Below are positions 1 to 8,729 of a stretch of 64,000 nt of DNA, piece by piece. The stretch comes from Solibacillus sp. FSL W7-1436. GTDB lineage: Bacteria; Bacillota; Bacilli; Bacillales_A; Planococcaceae. How positions within the stretch are numbered: position 1 is the first letter of the stretch; every line of letters begins with the position of its first letter. A program made the position numbers and the translations under genes. Location of the stretch: assembly GCF_038007305.1 (NCBI RefSeq), contig NZ_JBBOWV010000001.1, positions 124,001 through 188,000 of the forward strand. Direction: 5' to 3'. Under the pieces are notes generated by a model, which saw only the letters and a list, made by a program, of their open reading frames with translations, had not been told where the DNA came from and searched no databases.

Positions 1-566
1 ATGACAATTGTAGAACCGAATTGTGGGCGGAGTCTATTTAATACAGTTCCGGCACCTGTCTGAATCCCACAGCCAAGTGGGCCAAGCAATGCTAGGTCGA
101 CATCTTTATCTACTTTTACAACATTTCGCTCATGAGCAATTGCGTATGTTCCGAATGAGGACTGGCCGAAGAATGTTGCTAACTCGGTACCATCTTTTGA
201 AAGACGTGTTGTATAGTCATCCTGGACACCTCCAAAGTTGAGAGGATTAAACGTATCACATACTGTCGGGTGGCCCGTCAAACAGTTTGGACATGAACCG
301 CAATGTGCAAATGATAAAACAACATGGTCACCCTTTTCTAAACTTGTTACGCCTTCACCCACTTCTTCCACAATCCCTGATCCTTCATGACCAAGAACTG
401 CCGGAAGTGGAGCAATTGCCAAATCACGCGCTACCGCATCTGTATGACAAACACCAGTTGCTACAATTTTAATCAATACTTCATTTGCTTTTGGAGATGC
501 AAGTTCCACTTCCTGCAAGACAAAATCTTTTCCTTGTGCTTCAGTTACAGCTGCTGTAATTTTCAT
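1..566 (-). CDS. zinc-dependent alcohol dehydrogenase, aryl/benzyl alcohol type (3' part outside window)
   Basis: The first 188 residues of a medium-chain, zinc-dependent, NAD-type alcohol dehydrogenase are visible; the gene runs off the left edge. The GroES-like catalytic domain is clear: a catalytic-zinc segment GVCHTD near residue 38, GHEGSG near residue 60, then a structural-zinc lobe with four Cys in the pattern HCGSCPNC followed by TVC. The segment GPLGCGIQTGAG opens the nucleotide-binding part and resembles aryl-alcohol dehydrogenases more than ethanol dehydrogenases. The ATG at 566 follows AAGGAG about 10 nt upstream. The substrate is inferred from family resemblance only; an aryl-aldehyde-type dehydrogenase lies about 31 kb away and is not obviously linked. 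Confidence 0.9.
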   Translation of the reverse strand, partial: MKITAAVTEAQGKDFVLQEVELASPKANEVLIKIVATGVCHTDAVARDLAIAPLPAVLGHEGSGIVEEVGEGVTSLEKGDHVVLSFAHCGSCPNCLTGHPTVCDTFNPLNFGGVQDDYTTRLSKDGTELATFFGQSSFGTYAIAHERNVVKVDKDVDLALLGPLGCGIQTGAGTVLNRLRPQFGSTIV

Positions 567-630
567 TTCACTGTGTCTCCTTATTTGTTAATTTATTCTC
601 ACCTACCTTACTATTCCCAATCATTTTATA

Positions 631-659
631 ATTACACTTCATTATAAAAAGCGGTTCAA
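631..659 (-). promoter_or_regulatory. sigma-A-type promoter of the alcohol dehydrogenase gene
   Basis: On the minus strand TTGAAC (654-659) and TGTAAT (631-636) are separated by 17 nt, upstream of the dehydrogenase start. The rest of the roughly 300-nt divergent intergenic region (567-866) is AT-rich, with no other feature I can support; the EAL gene on the plus strand may use a TGG-TATACA extended -10 near 830. Confidence 0.5.
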
Positions 660-866
660 AAAGCAAAAAGCGTTATATCTTTATTAATGGGCACAATCAA
701 CTGTTTCTGCATTTTAATATGTGCCTGTACGTATATACCATTACGGATCCTATGTCCAAAAACTGTACATTTTTAATAAGTGAAAAGGATTTATTATTAT
801 TTTTTATAGTATATTTGTACTTGATGGTATACAGTAAAGTTAAAATTTAGAAGTGAGGGGATACTC

Positions 867-1859
867 ATGTCCTGTAAAAACTGTGTCGTATCTGAATTAC
901 AGTTTGATATTTTATTAGAAGGTAAAAACAATCTAGCTATGATGGATATGATTGTCGATCACTTTAACCGTCGGAATTTAACGATTACAAAAAAGGAACA
1001 GTATGTAACAATACAAGAATCTGGTGTAAGGGAGTTTCTTGACTTCAGCAGGGATTATATGGAGCCTGAACAGATTTATTTTAGAATTGATGAGATGGAT
1101 TGGAAAACTATAGCTGATATTGAAACAGTTTTGGAAATGCAATGGATTGATGATGTCATACATAGAAATGCAATTGCCAGCTATTCACAGCCTATCGTAA
1201 ATAATAAAAAAGAAATTTATGCTTATGAAGTGCTTTCACGCTTTACCCGTGAAGATGGAACGCTTATATTCCCTAACGAAATTTTTACAGCAGCAAAAAG
1301 TCGTGGCCGCTTGTATGCATTGGACCGTTTATGTCGAATGGCTGCCGTAAAATACGCTGCTGTGCTTAAGAAAAAGACATTTATCAATTTCATACCTACA
1401 TCGATTTATTCTCCGGAATATTGTCTGCAGTCAACGGTAAAGCTTGCTAAGCTTCTGCAAATTGACCCGAATCAATTTGTTTTTGAAGTTGTCGAATCGG
1501 AGCAGGTCGATGATATTGAGCATTTAAAATCGATCTTGAATTACTATAACGAAAAAGGCTTTCAATATGCTTTGGATGATGTAGGAGAAGGGTATAACAC
1601 ACTGGAAATGCTCGCTGATATGAAACCGCATTATATGAAGCTTGATATGAAGTATGTACAAGGTGTAAAAAATGATCTTGAAAAACAACTTACCGCTAAA
1701 CAGTTTTTAAAGACAGCACTTGAAATTGGCGCAACACCGCTTGCTGAAGGTATTGAAACCGAGGAAGACTTTGAATGGCTGAAACAAATCGGCTATGAGC
1801 TTTTCCAGGGTTATTTATTCGGAAAACCAAGCCTCGAGCCACAGCGTTCTATTAGATAA
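867..1859 (+). CDS. EAL-domain protein (probable cyclic-di-GMP phosphodiesterase)
   Basis: This 330-residue soluble protein has a C-terminal EAL domain (about residues 100-325) after a roughly 95-residue N-terminal region that starts with a CxxC pair (CKNC). EAL domains hydrolyse c-di-GMP to pGpG. The signature is EVL (121-123) instead of EAL, but the other active-site positions look intact: Asn174 in FINF, Glu207 in FEVVE, DDVGEG at 237-242, Lys258 in MKLD, EGIE at 294-297 and Gln314 in QGYLFGKP. Activity is therefore plausible, though a sensory role cannot be excluded. The start follows a GTGAGGGG ribosome site. No GGDEF partner is present in the window. Confidence 0.88.
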   Translation: MSCKNCVVSELQFDILLEGKNNLAMMDMIVDHFNRRNLTITKKEQYVTIQESGVREFLDFSRDYMEPEQIYFRIDEMDWKTIADIETVLEMQWIDDVIHRNAIASYSQPIVNNKKEIYAYEVLSRFTREDGTLIFPNEIFTAAKSRGRLYALDRLCRMAAVKYAAVLKKKTFINFIPTSIYSPEYCLQSTVKLAKLLQIDPNQFVFEVVESEQVDDIEHLKSILNYYNEKGFQYALDDVGEGYNTLEMLADMKPHYMKLDMKYVQGVKNDLEKQLTAKQFLKTALEIGATPLAEGIETEEDFEWLKQIGYELFQGYLFGKPSLEPQRSIR

Positions 1860-1860
1860 G

Positions 1861-1906
1861 AAAAAGCTATATGCAGGAGTTTTTCACTACAGCATATAGC
1901 TTTTTT
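1861..1906 (+). terminator. rho-independent terminator, probably bidirectional
   Basis: A 14-nt arm ending GCTATATGC pairs with GCATATAGC followed by TTTTTT. It lies between the converging EAL gene and the binding-protein gene and can serve both. Confidence 0.8.
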
Positions 1907-1921
1907 CATATCAATCATATA

Positions 1922-2830
1922 TTAATTCTTCGGATCCAAATCCTCAATTGAATCAATATCCATATAAGCTGGTACAACAAAACCATTTTGTGTACCTTTT
2001 AAGTTCTCTCCTAAATCTACTATATCTTCCTTATGCTTTTTATAAAATGCATCATGTGTTGTTGGAAGTGCCGCAGAAAGAGAGGCGTCTCCCTCACCGG
2101 TAGCAATTGCCTGGAACATAATAGCTGGATCAACAGGAATTACATTTACTTCATATCCTAACTCATTAATCACTTGTTTCATGACACTACTTGATGCTAA
2201 TTCAGAATCCCATGTAGTAGTAATTAACTTTAATTCTTCCCCGTCCCCTTTTGTAATACCTTCAGTCCATTCATTTACTTTATTTTCGTTATTTTGAATC
2301 CACTCCGCTGCAGCCGAATCAAAATCACTATTTGATGCTTCAAGCATTACTTGTTCTACATCTTCCGGTTCCCAATGAAATCGATCAAGAATCGTATACA
2401 AATCAGGCAAATCTTTCTCTAATCCTTTTCTTACAAGAGTATTTGTATACTCTTCCCCTCCTAAAGCCCCTTTAGGATCCTCTAGTATTTTTAAATCGTA
2501 AGCTGAAAATTTCCAATGGGGCTTCCATCCTGTCACAATAATCGGTTCTTCATTGCGAATTGCTTGATCCAAACTACCGATCATACCGGCCGTTGAACTT
2601 TCCTGTAATGTCCATCCCTCTAGATTTTCATATTGTTCTAATGCGTCATACGTTAGACCTGTTATTCCAGCACCAGGTTCAATACCAACTATTGTATAGC
2701 CGACCTCTTCACCGATACTGGCTTCTTTTTCAGTTGTATTATCACTGCTTCCTGTATCATCCCCACATGCCGCTAATAATAATGCGGCAGATATCCCTAC
2801 AGTTAAACCTAAAGTTTTAAATCGTTTCAA
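1922..2830 (-). CDS. betaine/choline-type ABC substrate-binding lipoprotein, variant binding site
   Basis: This 302-residue lipoprotein has a lipobox LLLAAC (Cys22) and the OpuAC-like fold of periplasmic binding proteins for glycine betaine and related quaternary amines. It is a close paralog of the next gene (2970-3884); most blocks align residue by residue. Trp102 and Trp106 (GWKPHW) and Trp207 (TTWDSE) are kept. The position matching Trp256 of the paralog (APWLPTTH) is Ala254 here (SAALPTTH). In OpuAC proteins three Trp residues form the cage for the trimethylammonium head, so ligand range may differ. Start is TTG at 2830 after AGGGGATG. No permease or ATPase gene is adjacent, so it must work with a transporter encoded elsewhere or as a receptor. 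Confidence 0.88.
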   Translation of the reverse strand: MKRFKTLGLTVGISAALLLAACGDDTGSSDNTTEKEASIGEEVGYTIVGIEPGAGITGLTYDALEQYENLEGWTLQESSTAGMIGSLDQAIRNEEPIIVTGWKPHWKFSAYDLKILEDPKGALGGEEYTNTLVRKGLEKDLPDLYTILDRFHWEPEDVEQVMLEASNSDFDSAAAEWIQNNENKVNEWTEGITKGDGEELKLITTTWDSELASSSVMKQVINELGYEVNVIPVDPAIMFQAIATGEGDASLSAALPTTHDAFYKKHKEDIVDLGENLKGTQNGFVVPAYMDIDSIEDLDPKN

Positions 2831-2883
2831 AATATTTCATCCCCTAAAATCTGAATTTATCTACCCTCTAAAGCGACAACTTC

Positions 2884-2913
2884 AATTTAACTACAAGTTG
2901 TTACTCATGTCAA
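2884..2913 (-). promoter_or_regulatory. promoter with internal operator-like repeat (first binding-protein gene)
   Basis: TTGACA (2908-2913) and TAAATT (2884-2889) are 18 nt apart on the minus strand. An inverted repeat ACAACTT (2876-2882)/AAGTTGT (2895-2901) covers the -10 region. About 40 bp here match the promoter of the paralogous gene (3924-3964) almost base for base, so one regulator probably controls both. Confidence 0.7.
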
Positions 2914-2929
2914 ACTGGAGGTACTCATT

Positions 2930-2960
2930 AATAAAGCCCCGTAATGAAAATTTACGGGGC
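2930..2960 (-). terminator. rho-independent terminator after second binding-protein gene
   Basis: The arms GCCCCGTAA (2936-2944) and TTTACGGGGC (2951-2960) form a stem on the minus strand, followed by a T-rich tail. It separates the two paralogous genes, so each is its own transcription unit. Confidence 0.85.
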
Positions 2961-2969
2961 AAACCTTAT

Positions 2970-3884
2970 CTATTCTTTTGGTTTTAAATCTTCAATCGAA
3001 TCAATGTCTACATATGCCGGTACAACAAATCCATTTTGCGTGCCTTCAAGATTTTCACCTAAATCAACAATATCGTCTTTATGTTTGTCATAAAAGGCTT
3101 TGTGAGTTGTCGGTAACCATGGTGCAACTGTTACGTCTCCTTCACCTGTTGCGATTGACTGGAACATAATAGCCGGGTCAACCGGTGTGACTTCAGGTTC
3201 GTACCCTAATTGTTCCAGCACAACTTTTATTACACTGCTTGATGCAAATTCAGAATCCCACGGTGTAGAAATGATTTTTACTTTCTCGCCATTTCCTTGT
3301 GCTATATCTTTTGTCCATTCACTTACTTTGTCTTGATTATTTTCAACCCAATCGGCTGCCGCTACCTCAAAGTCTCCATCTTCTTGTGCATCATACATGA
3401 CTTTTTCCATATCTTCCGGTTCCCAATAAAAGCGGTCAAGTACTGTATATACATCAGGCAGGTCTTGTTCCAAACCTTTTCTGGCAAGTGTTTGAATGTT
3501 TTCAGCGCCGCCTAAAATACCTTTAGGATCTTCAAGTATTTTCAAATCATAAGCCGAGAATTTCCAGTGCGGTGTCCAGCCTGTCACGATTACAGGTTCT
3601 TCATTCCGGATTGCCTTATCCAATGTACTCAGCATTCCGGCAGTTGAACTTTCCTGTAATGTCCAGCCTTCCAGATTTTCATATTGCTCCAATACTTGAT
3701 GGGAAAGACCAGTCAGACCTGCACCCGGTTCAACCCCAACAACGGTATAATTCACCTGTTCCCCAATACTGGAAGACGATGCGCCTGTTGAATTTTCATT
3801 ATTTTCCGTATCATCTCCGCAAGCGGCGAGTAGAAGTGCAGAAGACACCCCTAAAGTAATACCTACTGTTTTTATTTTGCTCAT
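2970..3884 (-). CDS. betaine/choline-type ABC substrate-binding lipoprotein
   Basis: This 304-residue lipoprotein (lipobox LLLAAC, Cys22) belongs to the OpuAC-like glycine betaine/proline betaine binding family. Trp103 and Trp107 (GWTPHW), Trp209 (STPWDSE) and Trp256 (APWLPTTH) are all present, so the aromatic cage for a quaternary amine looks complete, unlike in its tandem paralog. It would act outside the membrane in compatible-solute uptake. The start ATG follows AGGGGATGAGAAG. Like its paralog it has no membrane or ATPase partner next to it. The pair arose by local duplication, judging by tandem orientation and shared upstream DNA. Confidence 0.9.
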   Translation of the reverse strand: MSKIKTVGITLGVSSALLLAACGDDTENNENSTGASSSSIGEQVNYTVVGVEPGAGLTGLSHQVLEQYENLEGWTLQESSTAGMLSTLDKAIRNEEPVIVTGWTPHWKFSAYDLKILEDPKGILGGAENIQTLARKGLEQDLPDVYTVLDRFYWEPEDMEKVMYDAQEDGDFEVAAADWVENNQDKVSEWTKDIAQGNGEKVKIISTPWDSEFASSSVIKVVLEQLGYEPEVTPVDPAIMFQSIATGEGDVTVAPWLPTTHKAFYDKHKDDIVDLGENLEGTQNGFVVPAYVDIDSIEDLKPKE

Positions 3885-3932
3885 CTTCTCATCCCCTAAA
3901 TTGAAATTTATATCTAAAAAAGTAACAACCTA

Positions 3933-3961
3933 ATACTAACAACGAGTTGTTACTATGTCAA
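3933..3961 (-). promoter_or_regulatory. promoter with palindromic operator in the spacer (second binding-protein gene)
   Basis: TTGACA (3956-3961), a 17-nt spacer and TAGTAT (3933-3938) give a near-consensus promoter. The spacer holds a perfect inverted repeat AACAAC-GA-GTTGTT (3938-3951), a likely repressor site. A further GTTGTTAC copy lies just past the -10. Confidence 0.75.
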
Positions 3962-4030
3962 ACAGATTCATCCAAAAAAGTAACTCTAAAGTCCGTCGTT
4001 CATACTCGTGACTGGTATTATCCAAAACAC

Positions 4031-4072
4031 AAAAAACCTGCAGACAGAAGAAATGAATTCTTCGCCTGCAGG
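4031..4072 (-). terminator. rho-independent terminator of the 5'-nucleotidase gene
   Basis: CCTGCAG (4037-4043) pairs with CTGCAGG (4066-4072), with inner GAAG/CTTC pairing, and is followed on the minus strand by six T. It lies 12 nt past the nucleotidase stop. Confidence 0.8.
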
Positions 4073-4083
4073 CATTTTTATCA

Positions 4084-6447
4084 TTATTTTGTTATTAAAC
4101 CATACTTGCCAAAACCGTCTGTACCGTCTCCAATATACTTAATAGCACTGTTTTCATCTAAAACATCAACTGCTTTTTTAGAAGATTCAAATACAACATT
4201 TACGCTATCCGGAATTGGAGCGAATTTCCAGTTACCATCTGCTGTCGGATCGATCGTCTTTTCGGCTAAAATATAATCGATAATTGCCTGACGGTTTTCA
4301 TCCGGATAAATTTCAACCGCTGTCGCATTACGGACACCCGGGAATGTACCGCTTGCACGATAGTTATTCGTCGCTACGATGAATTCCTGTGTCTCATCAA
4401 TTGGCTGGCCGTTATATTGCAGATTGACGATACGTGATGCTTGTTCGTTTACAACATTTCCGTCCTCATCATATTTCGCCGGTTTTGTTACATCAATTTC
4501 ATATGTCACACCGTCAATAACATCATAATTGTACGAACGGTATTCAGCATTGATTAATTGCTGTTCATCTGATTTTGCTGCATCAATTTGATTGAATTGA
4601 CCGGCAGACATCTCAAGCCATTCTTTCACATCCGCACCTGTTACTTTCACGATAGCAAGTGTATTATCATATAAATATAAATCTGCTACATTTTTAATTG
4701 CAAGTTCGCCTTTTGGTACAAATGTATAGTATTCAGGATCACTTCTTGTTCCTGCTTTGAATGGTGCACCCGCAGATAGTACTGGAAGATTTTCATACGC
4801 TGTACCTTTCAGCTTTTCTTTCACATAAATTGATTGTGCGTCCGTGACAATTTGAATAGAAGGATTATCCTGTACTTGCGAGAAATAACTGTGAATGTTA
4901 GCAGTCGTTGTCCCTACTGCCTGACGTACGTACTTAATTGTTCCATCATGCGCTTCTTTTACACTTTCGACAATCTCAGTGCTGACAGTGTCATTATCTT
5001 TTGCGATTTCACGTACCGCGCCAGTACCTGTTGTGACATCCCAGGCATCATCTTTTTTCTCGAGCTCCAAATCAATGACCCCTAAATGACTACCGAATTT
5101 ACCTGCCATAACAATCGGCTTGCCGTTCATTGTACCTTTTTCAATATCTACATTAGTTATAGAGCTATCCACTTTACCAGGGAATACGCCATGAGCATGA
5201 CCTGTAATGATTGCATCGACATCCTCAATTGTCGACAGCAAATACGATACATCCTCTTCGCCTTTTTCATGTGTAGCATCTCCCATACCTGAGTGTGAAA
5301 GTACTACGACAACATCCGCTCCTGCTTCTTTCATTTTCGGAACGACTGTTTTAACAGCTTCTACCGAATCATCGACGGTTACTTTTCCTTCTAAATTTGC
5401 TTTGTCCCATTTCAAAATTTGAGGTGGTACAATACCTGTCACCCCAATATTAATCTTCGTTTTTTCACCGTTTGAATCAACAACATCTTTTTCAATCATG
5501 ACATATGGCTCATACATTAATTCCTTTGTCGCTGCATTGCGCACATTGGCATTAACATACGGGAATGGGGCATCATCTGTTACTTCATCGAGAAATTCCA
5601 AACCGTAGTTAAACTCGTGGTTACCGAATGTCGCTGCATCATAATCAAGCGCGATCATAGCAGCAATCGACGGGTGAACTTCGCCGTCTTTTAATTTCGC
5701 TACGGACTGGATATATGAGCCAAGTGGCGTTCCTTGAATTGCATCTCCATTGTCAAACAGTACTGTATTTGGGTTTTCCTCACGTGCTTTTTCGATTAGC
5801 AGAGCAGTTTTTGCCAAACCTAAACTGTTCGTTGGCGTATCTTTGTAATAATCATAGTTTAAAATATTTGTGTGAATATCTGTCGTACCTAAAATCCTCA
5901 AAGAAACCGTCGTATTTGCTTTTACAGGGCTGTATTCTTCCAAAAAGCGCTGAAGAATTTTTTGCATCTGTGCTTTTGTTACAAAATCGTTCGGGCGAAT
6001 CGTGCCGTCTTCATAGCCTGTCAGTAATCCTGTTGCTACTGCTTTGGCCATTTCCTGGCGATTGCCTTGTCCAATTTTATTTGCATCTTTAAACTGATCC
6101 AATACCTTTTCAGAATATGTTTTCCCATCCTGTAATCCTCTTGCTGCAATAAGGAAAGCATGTGTGCGTGTCAGTTTTTCATTCGGTGCAAATTTCGTTG
6201 GAGTTTTCCCTTTAATCAACTTTAATTCCACCGCTTTTTCAATATACGGTTTGAGTGAATCAGGTACATCCTGGAATTTGACAGTCTGTCCAGTGCCGAC
6301 CTCCACTCCCAATGCATCAATTACGGCCTTCACAAACTCTCCACGCGTCATATCTTCATTCGTAGATGCTGGTGCCGCTGAAACTGCTGACATGCCACTT
6401 GCTAAAAGTGTTAGCGTTAAGGCTGAAGCAGATAGTTTTTTCAACAT
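4084..6447 (-). CDS. SLH-domain surface-anchored 5'-nucleotidase / 2',3'-cyclic phosphodiesterase
   Basis: This large exported enzyme of about 787 residues has a signal peptide ending ...SAVSAAP, three S-layer-homology repeats (about residues 30-190) that bind the cell-wall polymer, then a metallophosphatase domain and a C-terminal 5'-nucleotidase domain. Metal-site motifs are TTDIHTN, DNGDAIQGTP, GNHEFNYG, VVLSHSG and ITGHAHG. The NYDYYKD segment after TTDIHTN resembles the CpdB/YfkN branch, which hydrolyses 2',3'-cyclic nucleotides and 3'-nucleotides. It likely recovers phosphate and nucleosides outside the cell. The start is put at ATG 6447, which has GGGAG 8 nt upstream; the ATG five codons earlier has no ribosome site. 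A single-gene unit with its own terminator. Confidence 0.92.
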   Translation of the reverse strand: MLKKLSASALTLTLLASGMSAVSAAPASTNEDMTRGEFVKAVIDALGVEVGTGQTVKFQDVPDSLKPYIEKAVELKLIKGKTPTKFAPNEKLTRTHAFLIAARGLQDGKTYSEKVLDQFKDANKIGQGNRQEMAKAVATGLLTGYEDGTIRPNDFVTKAQMQKILQRFLEEYSPVKANTTVSLRILGTTDIHTNILNYDYYKDTPTNSLGLAKTALLIEKAREENPNTVLFDNGDAIQGTPLGSYIQSVAKLKDGEVHPSIAAMIALDYDAATFGNHEFNYGLEFLDEVTDDAPFPYVNANVRNAATKELMYEPYVMIEKDVVDSNGEKTKINIGVTGIVPPQILKWDKANLEGKVTVDDSVEAVKTVVPKMKEAGADVVVVLSHSGMGDATHEKGEEDVSYLLSTIEDVDAIITGHAHGVFPGKVDSSITNVDIEKGTMNGKPIVMAGKFGSHLGVIDLELEKKDDAWDVTTGTGAVREIAKDNDTVSTEIVESVKEAHDGTIKYVRQAVGTTTANIHSYFSQVQDNPSIQIVTDAQSIYVKEKLKGTAYENLPVLSAGAPFKAGTRSDPEYYTFVPKGELAIKNVADLYLYDNTLAIVKVTGADVKEWLEMSAGQFNQIDAAKSDEQQLINAEYRSYNYDVIDGVTYEIDVTKPAKYDEDGNVVNEQASRIVNLQYNGQPIDETQEFIVATNNYRASGTFPGVRNATAVEIYPDENRQAIIDYILAEKTIDPTADGNWKFAPIPDSVNVVFESSKKAVDVLDENSAIKYIGDGTDGFGKYGLITK

Positions 6448-6572
6448 TTCTTTCACTCCCATATTCTGTAGTGTATAACAGAACTATCATACTAAATTGA
6501 CAGAATAGTGGAAAAGAGTATTTTGATACAAGCTATTTCTATTAAAATAGTACTTTTATTACAAATTTTAAC

Positions 6573-7190
6573 TTAAAGCCTATTTACAGTTTCATTCACA
6601 TTATTACTCTGACTGATTGCCGAAATAACAGCTACTCCATTTACTCCGGTCTGTCTTACAGTGAAGCTGTTTTCAGTGGAGATTCCGCCGATTGCTACAA
6701 TCGGAAATTTTGGATACTGAGATTTTGCTTCTTCCAATAACTTCAGCCCTACCGGTGCTCTTGCATCATCTTTTGATGTAGTTTGATAAATTGGACCAAT
6801 CCCCGCATAATCTGCGCCATTTGCCATGGCCAGTTCCAGTTGTTCCATTGTATGAACCGATACCCCGACGATTTTATTTTTCGCAATAGATCTGAACTTC
6901 TCCACTTCGATATCTTCCTGTCCTACATGTATCCCATCTGCATCCAATGTTAATGCAAGTTCGACATCATCATTGATAATGAATGGTACGTTGTATATTT
7001 TGCACAGCTTTTGGCATTGACTGGCAAATTGAATATATTCATCACCCTTTAAAGCATTTTTGCCTTTTTCCCTCAGCTGAAATATCGTAATTCCTGCCTG
7101 TAGCGCGTCTTCCAAAACAAGCAGCGGGTCGCGTTTACAATTGATTGTTCCCATAATAAAATATTTATTTAAATCAAAAGACATGGACAT
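6573..7190 (-). CDS. thiE: thiamine-phosphate synthase
   Basis: ThiE joins HMP-pyrophosphate and thiazole phosphate to give thiamine monophosphate. The 205-residue TIM-barrel protein shows QLREKG, IINDDVELAL, ADGIHVGQED, GVSVH and GPIYQTTSKDDARAPVG, all typical of the family. It is the last gene of tenA-thiM-thiD-thiE and overlaps thiD by 17 nt. The ATG at 7190 is preferred because GAGGG lies 7 nt upstream; an in-frame extension into thiD exists but has no ribosome site. Confidence 0.95.
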   Translation of the reverse strand: MSMSFDLNKYFIMGTINCKRDPLLVLEDALQAGITIFQLREKGKNALKGDEYIQFASQCQKLCKIYNVPFIINDDVELALTLDADGIHVGQEDIEVEKFRSIAKNKIVGVSVHTMEQLELAMANGADYAGIGPIYQTTSKDDARAPVGLKLLEEAKSQYPKFPIVAIGGISTENSFTVRQTGVNGVAVISAISQSNNVNETVNRL

Positions 7191-7986
7191 TGCACAACCC
7201 TCGCTGTTCATGATAGGCAAAATGATTTGTCGGGCCAAATCCGTGACCAATATTGAGCGGATGACGAATAGCCAGCTGCACATATTTTTTTGCTTCTATA
7301 ATGGCTCCTTCTATCGACCTTCCTTTTGCCATTTCCGCCGTGATTGCTGCAGAAAATGTACATCCTGTTCCATGAGTATGTTTCGTATCCACTCGCTCGG
7401 TTTTCATTTTAAATGGTTGCTCCCCACGAATGAAAACCGTATCTGTCGCATGCTTACCATTTAAGTGACCACCCTTTATAACAACACATTCCAGTCCCAG
7501 ACTTAATAGATGATGCGCCGCTAACGTTATATCATCTTCCGTTTTAATTGGATATCCAGTCAGGATTTCCGCTTCCGGAATGTTCGGTGTACAAACAGTT
7601 GCAAGCGGCAATAATTTTTCCTTAAGGGCCGTTGTTGCCTCCTGTTCCAGTAAACTGGCACCTCCTTTTGCAATCATTACCGGATCAACAATTAGCGGAA
7701 TTTCTGTATCTATTAGAAGCGCGACAATTGCTTCGATAATTTCGGCACTAAACAGCATCCCAGTTTTAATTGCTTTTATGTCAAAATCATGAAGTACTGC
7801 TTTTAATTGAGCTTGGACGAAATCGGCCGTTGTCGGAAAAATCCCATGCACTCCTTCGGTATTTTGTGCTGTCAGTGCAGTAATGACCGATGTGCCAAAT
7901 ACACGCAGTTCCTGAAACGTTTTTAAATCTGCCTGGATGCCTGCACCGCCACCGCTATCCGAGCCTGCAATTGTACATGTAATCAT
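7174..7986 (-). CDS. thiD: hydroxymethylpyrimidine/phosphomethylpyrimidine kinase
   Basis: ThiD phosphorylates HMP and HMP-phosphate for thiamine synthesis. The 270-residue ribokinase-fold protein begins with the diagnostic AGSDSGGGAGIQADLKTF and has the C-terminal ATP/catalytic motif HGTGCTFSAAITA. Its ATG overlaps the thiM stop as ATGA, with GGAGG inside the end of thiM, so translation is coupled. It belongs to the TPP-riboswitch-controlled salvage operon. Confidence 0.96.
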   Translation of the reverse strand: MITCTIAGSDSGGGAGIQADLKTFQELRVFGTSVITALTAQNTEGVHGIFPTTADFVQAQLKAVLHDFDIKAIKTGMLFSAEIIEAIVALLIDTEIPLIVDPVMIAKGGASLLEQEATTALKEKLLPLATVCTPNIPEAEILTGYPIKTEDDITLAAHHLLSLGLECVVIKGGHLNGKHATDTVFIRGEQPFKMKTERVDTKHTHGTGCTFSAAITAEMAKGRSIEGAIIEAKKYVQLAIRHPLNIGHGFGPTNHFAYHEQRGLCNVHVF

Positions 7987-8729
7987 CGTCGTCCTCCTTC
8001 CGCTAAATTTTCTAGTTCATTCAAGAAATTTGTGTGGAAAGTTCCCATAGCTGCTACAGAATTGGCACTTGCCTGTTTATATTCATTCAGCAGGGTTTGT
8101 AAGTCATTAAACGGTTCTTTACTGTTTGCAAGCACCCCAGCGCAAAAGGCACTCAGCAAGCAGCCGCTCCCTGTCATTCTAGTCACTTTTTCATGACCGC
8201 CCGTTACAAATCCGATTCTTTCCCCATCCGTAATAACATCTTGTTCTCCTGTAACAATTACAATAGATTGATATTTATTAGCCAACTGTTTGGCAGTCGC
8301 TGCAACATCGATATCCCCATTGCCGCTATCAACCCCTTTTGATGCCCAATCTGCTCCCGCAAGAGCCGCCAGTTCTCCAATATTGCAGCGGATCACATCA
8401 ATTTTTAGAAGGTCGAGCAGTTGCTGGGCTGTTTCAGCTCGGAATTTCGTCGCCCCTACCCCTACCGGATCCAGAACGACCGGAGTTTGATGTTTATTTG
8501 CACTCAGTCCGGCTTGCTTCATCGATGCTACCGTCCGTTCGTTCAAAGTTCCCATATTTATTAGTAATGCATTTGACTGGGCAGCCATTTCTCCCGCTTC
8601 TTCTATCGCGTCCGCCATTACTGGTGAAGCCCCCACCGCCAGCAGACCATTTGCTGTAAAATTTGCGACGACATAGTTTGTAATGCAATGAACTAACGGT
8701 TGATTTTTATGAATTGCTTGCAGGCTCAT
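7983..8729 (-). CDS. thiM: hydroxyethylthiazole kinase
   Basis: ThiM phosphorylates salvaged hydroxyethylthiazole. Motifs PLVHCITNYVVANFTANGLLA, PVVLDPVGVGAT and the anion-hole loop MTGSGCLLSAF are all present in about 248 residues. The start is ambiguous between ATG 8735 and ATG 8729; AAGGAG lies 3 nt from the first and 9 nt from the second, so 8729 is preferred. It overlaps the end of tenA. Confidence 0.95.
   Translation of the reverse strand: MSLQAIHKNQPLVHCITNYVVANFTANGLLAVGASPVMADAIEEAGEMAAQSNALLINMGTLNERTVASMKQAGLSANKHQTPVVLDPVGVGATKFRAETAQQLLDLLKIDVIRCNIGELAALAGADWASKGVDSGNGDIDVAATAKQLANKYQSIVIVTGEQDVITDGERIGFVTGGHEKVTRMTGSGCLLSAFCAGVLANSKEPFNDLQTLLNEYKQASANSVAAMGTFHTNFLNELENLAEGGRR

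Noticed and set aside
5715-6092. 125-residue open frame on the plus strand
   Set aside because: It lies antisense to the SLH/metallophosphatase gene, whose motifs are clear; no ribosome site and no recognisable protein.
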